Assembly: GCA_023251795.1 (NCBI GenBank)
Contig: JAHEYD010000010.1
Span: 1 to 38,906, forward strand
DNA from: Nitrosotalea sp.
GTDB lineage: Archaea; Thermoproteota; Nitrososphaeria; Nitrososphaerales; Nitrosopumilaceae
Direction of reading: 5' to 3'
Length of the DNA: 38,906 nucleotides
Position numbers and translations under genes: made by a program. The notes under the pieces are model-generated. The model was not told the DNA's origin and did no database searches. It saw nothing but the letters and a program-made list of their open reading frames with translations. Below, one piece after another: positions 29,302 through 36,782 of this stretch (position 1 is its first letter; every line of letters begins with the position of its first letter).

Positions 29302-29750
29302 TTTTTTCGGGCATCCTTGTATCCGGGTTGTATTGCTTCATTAATCTTTTCTACCAACTCCAATTGCACCTGTAGTGGAAATTCAGAATTAATTTCTTCA
29401 TATGTTAAATCTGCCAAAGAACCTGTTTGCGGAACTAACAATTTAAAATATTCGGTAATTCTGTTCTCCATTTGCAATACAGATACAACAATTTCTTTTG
29501 TGGACTTACCATCAATGACTACATCACCATCTTTTACTTCTACTCCTGCAATTTCTGTTTCAGTTAAAGCAGAAGTCATTTTTTCTAATCTGACTTTAAC
29601 AATTTCCTGATCGACTTTAGCAATTCGTTCAACAATTGCATCTAATTCGCTACTTAATGGAATATTTACTTTAAATGTATGCCCATTAAGTTCAAATGAT
29701 TTGGTTTTAATTGCGGGTGTTATGTTTAATGATTCAAATAATTTGGTCAT
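29298..29750 (-). CDS. tail assembly chaperone, G-like (150 aa)
   Basis: Mixed alpha/beta N-terminal part (SFELNGHTFKVNIPLSSELD) followed by helices; it ends YKDARKN at the slip site. It lies in the classical chaperone place between tail tube and tape measure, and has a -1 frame extension, the mark of G/GT chaperones. The family is poorly conserved, so the call rests on position and frameshift. A four-base overlap joins it to the 76-residue gene upstream. Confidence 0.75.
   Translation of the reverse strand: MTKLFESLNITPAIKTKSFELNGHTFKVNIPLSSELDAIVERIAKVDQEIVKVRLEKMTSALTETEIAGVEVKDGDVVIDGKSTKEIVVSVLQMENRITEYFKLLVPQTGSLADLTYEEINSEFPLQVQLELVEKINEAIQPGYKDARKN
29301..29307 (-). promoter_or_regulatory. 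-1 ribosomal frameshift site A AAA AAC
   Basis: Leftward the sequence reads CGA AAA AAC TAA, so the classic heptamer A AAA AAC is in the correct phase and is followed immediately by the stop of the G frame. A slip of one base back gives AAA AAA CTA ATT, which opens the T frame. A stop next to the slip site increases pausing. Confidence 0.85.
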
Positions 29751-29977
29751 ACTGGATCGCCCTTTATTATTTTGGAATATATTTTATTGTTAAGTGAAAT
29801 TACATAATCGACAATTTCTTCTGGCGACATTTTGTAGCCATGAATTTTTGCCATCTCATAACACATGAAAATTCCAACAATCTTTTGCTGTTGGAAGCCA
29901 AACCATGCTTTGTTCCCAGTTTGCGACTGAGTTACTATAAATGCTAATAAATCATCTGAATTTTTTATATCTATCAT
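29747..29977 (-). CDS. small protein between tail tube and chaperone (76 aa)
   Basis: A soluble protein with ITQSQTGNKAWFGFQQQ-like and MCYEMAKIHGYKMSPEEIVD segments, predicted helical. It follows the terminator after the major tail protein. It may be an extra chaperone or tail accessory protein; I do not recognise the family. Its end overlaps the G-like gene by four bases. Confidence 0.55.
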   Translation of the reverse strand: MIDIKNSDDLLAFIVTQSQTGNKAWFGFQQQKIVGIFMCYEMAKIHGYKMSPEEIVDYVISLNNKIYSKIIKGDPV

Positions 29978-29979
29978 AT

Positions 29980-30003
29980 TAAAAAGCCCCCGAAGGGGCT
30001 TGT
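29980..30003 (-). terminator. terminator after the major tail protein gene
   Basis: Leftward, AAGCCCC-TTCG-GGGGCTT is a perfect seven-pair stem with a stable UUCG loop, followed by TTTAA. It starts just past the tail protein stop and should let only part of transcription reach the chaperone genes, matching the far larger need for tube subunits. Confidence 0.85.
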
Positions 30004-30004
30004 A

Positions 30005-30526
30005 TTAAGAGTTAGACCAACCGTAAGAATTGCCGCCTACAGGATGAATCGTAAAAATAAATTTACCTTCAGCCGATGGCGACATATCCCATTGCAATCC
30101 ACCTACACGACCATTAAATGCATAAGCAACGGTATCTTCCCCGTCATAAACAGCAATTACATAGGTACGAATAATTGTGCCGTTATATCCATCGCTACGC
30201 ATTAACAATTGTGCTAAATCAGCAGGATTCCAAGCCGCAGTAATGGTCAAAGAAGTTACTTGATTTTGCGTAGTAATTTTTGCACCAGTTCTAGCACCAG
30301 CTACAGAATAAGCGGCAAATGCATCATCAGCACCAAAAGCAGGAACGGCTTCTACAGGAATTTGCAAACCAAGAGTTCCAACACCGCCAGCAGAAGTTCC
30401 AACAATATCTTCTACTTTATCAGCCCAAACAGATAAATCTGAATCAGATAAAGGCGTTGGGTTGTCAGCACCTTGACACCATAGGGTCGCAACATAACCG
30501 GGTAAGACTTTATTAATTAATGCCAT
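30005..30526 (-). CDS. major tail (tube) protein (173 aa)
   Basis: The size, place and beta-rich composition fit the tube subunit: MALINKVLPGYVATLW at the start, IPVEAVPAFGADDAFAAYSV and NQVTSLTITAAWNPADLAQ in the middle, and a C-terminal GKFIFTIHPVGG strand. It lies between the tail terminator and the chaperones, and the strong terminator behind it supports a high-copy structural product. Confidence 0.75.
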   Translation of the reverse strand: MALINKVLPGYVATLWCQGADNPTPLSDSDLSVWADKVEDIVGTSAGGVGTLGLQIPVEAVPAFGADDAFAAYSVAGARTGAKITTQNQVTSLTITAAWNPADLAQLLMRSDGYNGTIIRTYVIAVYDGEDTVAYAFNGRVGGLQWDMSPSAEGKFIFTIHPVGGNSYGWSNS

Positions 30527-30561
30527 TTTAAATACTCCATAAAAAGTTAATAAATCTTATC

Positions 30562-30984
30562 TTATGCTGGAACATCAATAGTGCAATCCATAAACACTTG
30601 ATGCAAACCTAATTCATTATCATAACTATTGTATAACCAAACTACATCAGCTTTTGCTATAAAAAAACCATTGTTATCAGGGTCGCCAAACATACCCGAA
30701 TATCCATGTAAGGATTGTAGTATATCGTTGGACAAATTAAAAGTATTAGCCATTGACTGTCCAAATACTGACATTTGAAAGGTTGGCCTATCAATGCCTT
30801 TATTACTTTGTGTTTGTCCGGTGTAAACAGGCTGATGAACATCCCTTAGTTGCCATGTCAAAAATAAAGGCTCTTTAGCGTAATTTCGGTTGAAATTGGC
30901 GTAAACGGGGGTTGGCGTTACAATTCCTGAAAGCTGAAATTGAATTGCTTTGGCATAATCTACAGGGTTTAATTGGGTCGTCAT
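30562..30984 (-). CDS. tail terminator protein (140 aa)
   Basis: Fourth in the connector series and directly before the tube protein, which is the place of the tail terminator that caps the tube and joins it to the head. The N-terminal helix (MTTQLNPVDYAKAIQFQL) and the following strands with PTFQMSVFGQSM fit the general fold. It overlaps the preceding gene by four bases. The identification is positional. Confidence 0.6.
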   Translation of the reverse strand: MTTQLNPVDYAKAIQFQLSGIVTPTPVYANFNRNYAKEPLFLTWQLRDVHQPVYTGQTQSNKGIDRPTFQMSVFGQSMANTFNLSNDILQSLHGYSGMFGDPDNNGFFIAKADVVWLYNSYDNELGLHQVFMDCTIDVPA

Positions 30985-31325
30985 ACAGGCGTATCCGGTG
31001 CATTAAAGTAGCATAAGAATGTAATGCTCATACGATCATTGGATTCCATTACATCGGTTATACGCCAATCTTGACCGCGCCATGTAATGCTAAACAAATC
31101 TTGGTCATCGACAATCGATTTGATGTTCGGTGTGTAATTAAATGTTAAGTTTACTAAATCTTGATAAGCGCGATAACGATCAGCAATACGCAAATTGTTT
31201 CTAACATCGTGAACAATTGCTCGGCTGGTAAACCAAGGGCTAATTGTGGTCGTATATTGACCTAAATCATCAACTGAATTAGTTACATTATTAATCGTAA
31301 CATTTTCATAACGAGCAATAGCCAT
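30981..31325 (-). CDS. head-tail joining protein (head closure, 114 aa)
   Basis: A compact beta-barrel type protein: ENVTINNVTNSVDDLGQYTT, a DRYRAYQDLVNLTFNYTPN segment and FSITWRGQDWRITDVMESND. The W-R-ITDVM end is typical of phage head-tail adaptor and stopper proteins. It lies between the gp6-like connector and the tail terminator and shares overlapping ends with both. Confidence 0.7.
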   Translation of the reverse strand: MAIARYENVTINNVTNSVDDLGQYTTTISPWFTSRAIVHDVRNNLRIADRYRAYQDLVNLTFNYTPNIKSIVDDQDLFSITWRGQDWRITDVMESNDRMSITFLCYFNAPDTPV

Positions 31326-31999
31326 TACATCACCAAAGGTTTATAAGGCCGCAATAATTGTGCAACTCCAAATGGTATTTCTTTTAAACCAATGTTTCCG
31401 GCAACCGTATTACTGCGATTGTTGTATAAATGAGTTAAGAGAAGTAAACCAGCCTGTTTAATTACTGGATACTGAGCAAGTGGATTTGCATTAGTCGTAA
31501 ATTCGCACACTATTGGGGAAGTCATAATAGTGTTTACTTCCGATGGCAAACCAGATTGAATAATTACTTTATTTCCAGTAGGATCATAAAAATATTCAGT
31601 TTTATTAATTTCTACAAATATGGGCGGCACATCACCGTTCCAATAACCAACTGATTTAATGGTTACGCCCTTGTTATTACGAAAATCTTGAGAAACCTCT
31701 GGCAAATCCAATGCCATTTGCGTTCCAGTTGTGTTTGTAGCCCCATAGTAGGCTTTATAGGTAACTGGGAATATCGCCATACCCAAATAGTCCTCAATCG
31801 CCATACGAGTTGCCAATTCAAGCCCAATTAGGTATTGATCTTGGCTTTCGTCTTGGAAAAGATTTAATTGCTGTGTAATCTCATCCAAACTAAGCCAAGA
31901 AGTAAGAATATCCCTACTGGTTTGTTCAACCTTTTCGTAGCTATAAGGATTACGACTTGATCCTAAAAAAGGACCATTAATCAGGTAATCGGTTGGCAT
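31325..31999 (-). CDS. gp6-like head-tail connector (adaptor, 224 aa)
   Basis: The N-terminal part has SWLSLDEITQQLNLFQDESQ followed by LELATRMAIEDYLGMAIF, the helical core of gp6/gp15-like connector proteins. The C-terminal extension contains strands and a helix with QAGLLLLTHLYNNRSNTVAG, also a standard element of this family. It forms the ring under the portal. It directly follows the second capsid-like gene. Confidence 0.75.
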   Translation of the reverse strand: MPTDYLINGPFLGSSRNPYSYEKVEQTSRDILTSWLSLDEITQQLNLFQDESQDQYLIGLELATRMAIEDYLGMAIFPVTYKAYYGATNTTGTQMALDLPEVSQDFRNNKGVTIKSVGYWNGDVPPIFVEINKTEYFYDPTGNKVIIQSGLPSEVNTIMTSPIVCEFTTNANPLAQYPVIKQAGLLLLTHLYNNRSNTVAGNIGLKEIPFGVAQLLRPYKPLVM

Positions 32000-32009
32000 A
32001 AACTATCCT

Positions 32010-33038
32010 TTAAGCTGGACCAACTAAACGAACTCCAGCAAACACATCACGAATGGTTGAGCAAACACGCTTTTCGGCAAAAAGATAAACAAAACCGGGG
32101 GCGGTTTGATCGAAACGCTTAATGTTCATTGCTTCACGATCAGCAATGGTTAGGAATCTTGACCAATCAGCAAGGTAAACAGGATATTTGCCTGCGCCAG
32201 TAACATCCATATAAGGATTAGGGATAACCCTATGTCCAAAAATATAAATTACTGCACCACCATCATCATCGCCAACTTCAACAAATACTGGCGAACCACC
32301 TGTGCTTGCTTTTTGCTTACGCAAAGCATTAATTGTGGTTGGATGCATAACCCAAGCAGTTGATTCTTGGAAAAGATATTGTGCTGGTAATGCGCCCATT
32401 AAATTAGTCAAATCGTCATAAACGACAGCAGTATTGGCGGCCTGTGCAACTTGCAAAACAGTATGCCGACCATTAGTAATACCAGAACCATTAGTGCCAA
32501 ATGATGCGGCAGAAGTTGATCCGGGATACGAATTTAAACCACGCAATCCAGAAGTTCCACCATAAACAGTAGTAGTAGAACCAGCTTGATCGTTATTAAA
32601 CATCATGGACTGTGCTTCAACTTGAGCAAATTCCAATGCCAAGTCCATTTCTAGGGTTGGCTCTAAATTATCAATATCAGAAAGGATTGCTGTACGAACA
32701 GGCAATACAGCATTGACTACACGAACAGGCAATTGCCAAAAAGCGGTTGCTTGATTGGGAGTGCCTTCATTAGTATTAATTGCATAACCCCAAGGATTGG
32801 TTGCATCCTGAGAATTACCAGTTTTTACAACAAACGCTTCATCCGATCCAATAGTAGCAATTTGTCTTGCTACTTGTCGTAATGGGTTTGCCATACGCAA
32901 TGATGCAAATGCATCATCATAAATTACACGACCACCTACTCCTGAACCCGAACCAGTCAGGGCAGATGCTTCTTTAAGATTTACAGATGCTTCGCCTTCG
33001 ACTAAGGCTTTTTTGATAGATTCAAGAATTAGGCTCAT
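32010..33038 (-). CDS. second HK97-type capsid-like protein without scaffold domain (342 aa)
   Basis: The ATG at 33038 is preferred over the TTG at 33050. The protein aligns with the neighbouring capsid protein from ASALTGSGSGVGGR (24-37) to the end, including NNDQAGSTTTVYGGTSGLRG, IRDVF and the FDQTAPGFVYLFAEKR C-terminal part. It lacks the roughly 80-residue coiled-coil scaffold at the N-terminus. It probably co-assembles as a minor subunit (for example pentons or vertex positions) or decorates the head. Its gene is behind a terminator, so it should be made at a lower level. Confidence 0.75.
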   Translation of the reverse strand: MSLILESIKKALVEGEASVNLKEASALTGSGSGVGGRVIYDDAFASLRMANPLRQVARQIATIGSDEAFVVKTGNSQDATNPWGYAINTNEGTPNQATAFWQLPVRVVNAVLPVRTAILSDIDNLEPTLEMDLALEFAQVEAQSMMFNNDQAGSTTTVYGGTSGLRGLNSYPGSTSAASFGTNGSGITNGRHTVLQVAQAANTAVVYDDLTNLMGALPAQYLFQESTAWVMHPTTINALRKQKASTGGSPVFVEVGDDDGGAVIYIFGHRVIPNPYMDVTGAGKYPVYLADWSRFLTIADREAMNIKRFDQTAPGFVYLFAEKRVCSTIRDVFAGVRLVGPA

Positions 33039-33059
33039 ATTACATTCCAAATAAGGTTA

Positions 33060-33084
33060 AAAGGGGGGGCTTTCGCCCCCGCCT
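33060..33084 (-). terminator. hairpin terminator between the two capsid genes
   Basis: Leftward, GGGGGC-GAAA-GCCCCC forms a very stable six-pair stem with a GAAA loop, followed by CTTTTAA. It begins a few bases past the stop of the scaffold-containing capsid gene. Downstream genes must be reached by read-through or a weak internal promoter. Confidence 0.8.
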
Positions 33085-33088
33085 TTAC

Positions 33089-34423
33089 TTAGGGTGCTAC
33101 TGTGTATGCAGTAGAACGATAACGAATGATAGCGAAAGGATCAACAACAGAAGTTGCCAAACGCTTCTCACCAAAGAAGGTGATAAAGCCGGGCAAAGTC
33201 TGATCGTATCTACGCATAATCATGTTTAAACGATCTACGATGGTATGACCACGCTGAAAATCACCAAAATACATTGGATATACGCTGGTAGTTGCGGCAG
33301 GCGCAGACAACAGCAATGGGTTGTCCAAGTATGCGTTGGCTACAACATCAAAGCCAAGCAGTTTTCCAATGATGCCATCTTCGCGAGCAAGACCATCAAC
33401 ATAAATTGGGCGGCCTTGATCGTCAGTTAAACCACGAATTGCAGAAAGCATTTGTGGATTAATGATGAACTTAGCAGTTGGTGTCCAATATTGTTGTGGC
33501 AAGCTATAAATAAAGTTCACAACATCTTTATATGTAGCTTCATTGGTTGTGCCAACAGCGTTGGGGGTAATTTGGTCATAAGTTGCAATGTCATGCAAAC
33601 CAGAAGAAGAACCAGTACCACTAGAACCAAAAGCGGCAGTAGAGATAGTTCCACCAGTATAGGTTGCATTAGCACCACCGTATTGATTCAAACCACGCAA
33701 ACCATTGCTACCACCATAAGGCAAGGAAGTTGCGCCTTGGTCGTTGTTTTGAATCATAGATAGGCCTTCTTGCTGACTAAATTCAGCAAGCATATCGCTA
33801 ACTACATTGCCTTCTAAACCATCGATGTCATCCAAAGCGGCAGTACGGATTGGGAACTGAACATTCAAATCTTGCAAGGTAAGTTGCCAGATATTTGTAT
33901 CTTCAGTAGTTGAAGCACCGTTGTTCTGAATCGCATAACCCCATGCCGCACCAGCATTGCCAGTTTTAGCACGAAACTGATAGGTTGCGCCTTCAGTTGC
34001 AACTTGACGGCTAACACCGCGCATTGGGTTAATTAGACGCAAAGAAACAAACACAGGATCGTAAGCAGTACGACCACCAACGCCAGCACCAGAACCAGTT
34101 AATGCAGATGCTTCTTTCATATATGCATCGTATTGACCTGCATCTTCAAACATTTTGAGTTCTTTTTCAACCTTTGCGCCACCTTTGTAAAAATCGCGCA
34201 ATTGCTCTTTAACAGAACGATTTACTTCTTGGCTGATAGATTTGTAGGTCTTGATTACAGGAGTTGCGCCCATTTCGCTTACTTTGGCTTCCAAAGCGGC
34301 TACTTTTTCAGCAAATTCAGCTTTAGCGGCTTCAACAGTTTCAGCAACTTGAGCCTTTACTTCGTCAATCTTAGCAACATTAGTTGCTTCAATTGCGTCT
34401 AGCTTTTCAATAACTTCTTTCAT
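33089..34423 (-). CDS. major capsid protein, HK97 fold with scaffold domain (444 aa)
   Basis: Residues 1-50 form a coiled coil (VAETVEAAKAEFAEKVAALE), the delta or scaffold domain removed by the prohead protease. From about 105 (ASALTGSGAG) the mature HK97-fold sequence begins, with RLINPMRGVSRQVAT, LDDIDGLEGNVV, QEGLSMIQNNDQGATSLPYG and DQTLPGFITFFGEKRLAT near the end. The cleavage point likely lies around residue 100, but cannot be fixed from sequence. AAAGGATTTATT precedes the ATG. It lies directly after the protease gene, as usual. Confidence 0.9.
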   Translation of the reverse strand: MKEVIEKLDAIEATNVAKIDEVKAQVAETVEAAKAEFAEKVAALEAKVSEMGATPVIKTYKSISQEVNRSVKEQLRDFYKGGAKVEKELKMFEDAGQYDAYMKEASALTGSGAGVGGRTAYDPVFVSLRLINPMRGVSRQVATEGATYQFRAKTGNAGAAWGYAIQNNGASTTEDTNIWQLTLQDLNVQFPIRTAALDDIDGLEGNVVSDMLAEFSQQEGLSMIQNNDQGATSLPYGGSNGLRGLNQYGGANATYTGGTISTAAFGSSGTGSSSGLHDIATYDQITPNAVGTTNEATYKDVVNFIYSLPQQYWTPTAKFIINPQMLSAIRGLTDDQGRPIYVDGLAREDGIIGKLLGFDVVANAYLDNPLLLSAPAATTSVYPMYFGDFQRGHTIVDRLNMIMRRYDQTLPGFITFFGEKRLATSVVDPFAIIRYRSTAYTVAP

Positions 34424-34433
34424 AATAAATCCT

Positions 34434-35222
34434 TTATTTAATGCGTTGAGATAATGCTTTCAACAATTCTCTTTGCTCAATAGCTTTAAGAATTGCATCA
34501 GCTTCTTCTACCACCGCTTCAGGCTCACTCTGATTAGGGGCAACTTCATTTAGTTTAGGTGCATCACGCACTTCTAAAACTTTCTTGAAGATACTAGATG
34601 CGGTGGTCGCATCTTTTCGGCTAACTCCTGCTTCACGCAACAGTTTTTCCAAACTTCTTGGGTTTAAATGCCCTTCGGCATCAAAACACTCTAATTTTTG
34701 AATATTGGCTTCTGGGTTATTAGGGTACATAACCACACTAATTTCTTTTAGGCCGCCTTTGGTAATTTGAAAGTAACCTTCATCAGAATCATCGTCAGAG
34801 GGGTTTCCATCGGCATCAACCATCATGGCTTCATCAGCATACGCGCCAACAGAAACACCTCCAAACATCATTGGAGATTCCTTAAGAACAGAATAAACAT
34901 CTGAACCGCCAACTGTATTCATATACAGCTTGCCTTTTGCTGTCATTCCTTCTTCATCAAAATTAATTTCATCCCATTGACCGATTGGCATACCCATATC
35001 GTTATGGTTAAGGAACATAGGCAAAGGTTTGCCAGCTTTGGCAAATTCGTCAGCCCATTGAGCAAAACCTTCAGGCTTATAATTAAATTTGCGACCATCT
35101 GCGCCTTCTCTTGCGCCCCAAGTCGTAGCCCTAGCTTCGATCTTTCCTGTGGGATTTTGGGCTTCGTCTGCCGACTGCCCTAGTTGAACTTGTGCTTCGC
35201 AAATCAGAAGTAAATTTTTCAT
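34434..35222 (-). CDS. prohead protease (U35/S78-type, 262 aa)
   Basis: The ATG at 35222 follows GGGG at good spacing and is preferred over 35234. The HK97-type protease core is visible: PMFLNHND with His73, FGGVSVGAYA with Ser124, and LKEISVVMYPNNPEA completing the site. The C-terminal part is helical and may bind inside the procapsid. It cuts the scaffold domain of the capsid protein after assembly. It follows portal and a small overlapping gene. Confidence 0.85.
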   Translation of the reverse strand: MKNLLLICEAQVQLGQSADEAQNPTGKIEARATTWGAREGADGRKFNYKPEGFAQWADEFAKAGKPLPMFLNHNDMGMPIGQWDEINFDEEGMTAKGKLYMNTVGGSDVYSVLKESPMMFGGVSVGAYADEAMMVDADGNPSDDDSDEGYFQITKGGLKEISVVMYPNNPEANIQKLECFDAEGHLNPRSLEKLLREAGVSRKDATTASSIFKKVLEVRDAPKLNEVAPNQSEPEAVVEEADAILKAIEQRELLKALSQRIK

Positions 35223-35355
35223 TAATAACCCCATTGTAAATAGCCTGATTATTATCTTGTATTTTTGGGGATTCTTCTACATTTTTAGGTAGTTTAACAT
35301 CACTATCTTTAATCTGTGAAGATAGTTTATTAAGTATTTTATGTAATATATTCAT
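35131..35355 (-). CDS. small protein between portal and protease (74 aa)
   Basis: The start is joined to the portal stop (TAATG). The first 45 residues (MNILHKILNKLSSQIKDSDV) look like a real helical protein. The last 35 codons overlap the protease gene in another frame and give a basic, Ser/Arg-rich tail. Only the position and the coupled start support it. It could be a real short regulator or a chance frame. Confidence 0.4.
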   Translation of the reverse strand: MNILHKILNKLSSQIKDSDVKLPKNVEESPKIQDNNQAIYNGVINEKFTSDLRSTSSTRAVGRRSPKSHRKDRS

Positions 35356-36752
35356 TATTTGCCAATATTAATCTTGCGTTTTTGGTTGCCGCCACCACCT
35401 CCAGTATCTTGTGGCGAACTTCCCGGCAATGGTTTGGAATTGTTTAATTTTGCTACTAATTCATCGTTTCCGTCAATTTTTGGCATATTTAGATATTCCC
35501 TAGCTTCATTGGGGGTCATAATCCCGCCAGCTACACCAGCATTGACAAAGTTCATTTGATCTAAAGGCGCGCCCTTTAAAAAGTCTTTGGTATCAAAACG
35601 AATACAAAGATTTGGGTAGCCACGCAACAAATGATGATTTAATTTTTGCTCTACATTAATAACCATAGGATACATAGTCGTTTTATAGAACTCATCCAGC
35701 ATGGTTTGGGTGTTATTGTATTTTTGGTCAGCAATACCTAACATTGCTGGCGGAACACCAAATAATCCACAAATCCGCTTCATTGTTTGTATTTTGAGTT
35801 GGGCGCACTCGGCATCTTGCAAGGTTAGCATTTCTAAAGGGACATATTTCATCCCTTGATCCAGCAACATTCCTTGGCCCGGCTTGCTTAAATCAGTATT
35901 ACGACTTCCAGTCATGGATGCCCACGCTTCCTTTAGTCTGGCGGCAATTTCTTTATATTTAACATCCGGAATAACTTGTTCAGTAACAAACATTCCTGTC
36001 GGTTTTGCACCATTTTGCATAATAAAATTTGCATAAAGGTCAATATCTTGATCTAAGGCAACTAATTCTGTAGCCAAAATGCCTTTGTTAAAGCCTGCCG
36101 AGCCTTGCCAAGCGGCTTCTTTAATATGCATTACTTGGTGTGCTGATAAGGGCTGATTTTCATTAAATCCATAACTAGGAGTAGAAAGCCGATAAGAAGG
36201 ATAACGGGCAGGAGTAAGCTGAACTGTAATAAGCGTAGCATCCAAGTTATACATTTCAAGAGGAGTTTGCATTGGATCATCTTGATTTTTTCTCCACCAT
36301 AAAGTAAAGGTTTCGCCAGCCAAGTCTTGCCACATGGACCATTGATACCAAAATTCGTATTGGCTTTCAAAATTATTGGGATTTTGCAATAAGTTCAAAA
36401 CTTGTTTGGCTTTGGTTTTATCTCTTGTGCCAGCCTTATCGGATTCAAGAGCATTAACAAAAGTGCCATCATCCGATTTATACATAACTTTAATTGGTAG
36501 TTGAGCCAATGACCTAGCCTTTACTCCTACGCAAGCCATAACGGTAGAATTGCGCGAAAGAACCGACATATCGACAGTTCTGCCTGCCGCAGTAGTGCTA
36601 GATGTGGTTACATACAACAATTGCATACCGGGCGTTTGTTTGCCGGATGCGCCTTGATAAATGATGTTATTACCAAGTTGGGTTTGCCCAAACATGGTAT
36701 TAGATTCTTTTTGTGCAGTATTTTTACCCTTGAAAATATCTAATATTCCCAT
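35355..36752 (-). CDS. HK97-type portal protein (465 aa)
   Basis: The N-terminal half has SVLSRNSTVMACVGVKARSL and LPIKVMYKSD, and the clip/stem part shows ETFTLWWRKN and PLSAHQVMHIKE. The C-terminal region contains MKRICGLFGVPPAMLGIADQ and PNEAREYLNMPKIDGNDEL, all standard for the HK97 portal family. Twelve copies form the channel for packaging. A Gly-rich, basic end (GGGGGNQKRK) follows. It lies 30 bases after the large terminase. Confidence 0.92.
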   Translation of the reverse strand: MGILDIFKGKNTAQKESNTMFGQTQLGNNIIYQGASGKQTPGMQLLYVTTSSTTAAGRTVDMSVLSRNSTVMACVGVKARSLAQLPIKVMYKSDDGTFVNALESDKAGTRDKTKAKQVLNLLQNPNNFESQYEFWYQWSMWQDLAGETFTLWWRKNQDDPMQTPLEMYNLDATLITVQLTPARYPSYRLSTPSYGFNENQPLSAHQVMHIKEAAWQGSAGFNKGILATELVALDQDIDLYANFIMQNGAKPTGMFVTEQVIPDVKYKEIAARLKEAWASMTGSRNTDLSKPGQGMLLDQGMKYVPLEMLTLQDAECAQLKIQTMKRICGLFGVPPAMLGIADQKYNNTQTMLDEFYKTTMYPMVINVEQKLNHHLLRGYPNLCIRFDTKDFLKGAPLDQMNFVNAGVAGGIMTPNEAREYLNMPKIDGNDELVAKLNNSKPLPGSSPQDTGGGGGNQKRKINIGK

Positions 36753-36782
36753 GTTTTTCTCCCAAATATTTACTTATTCTAC

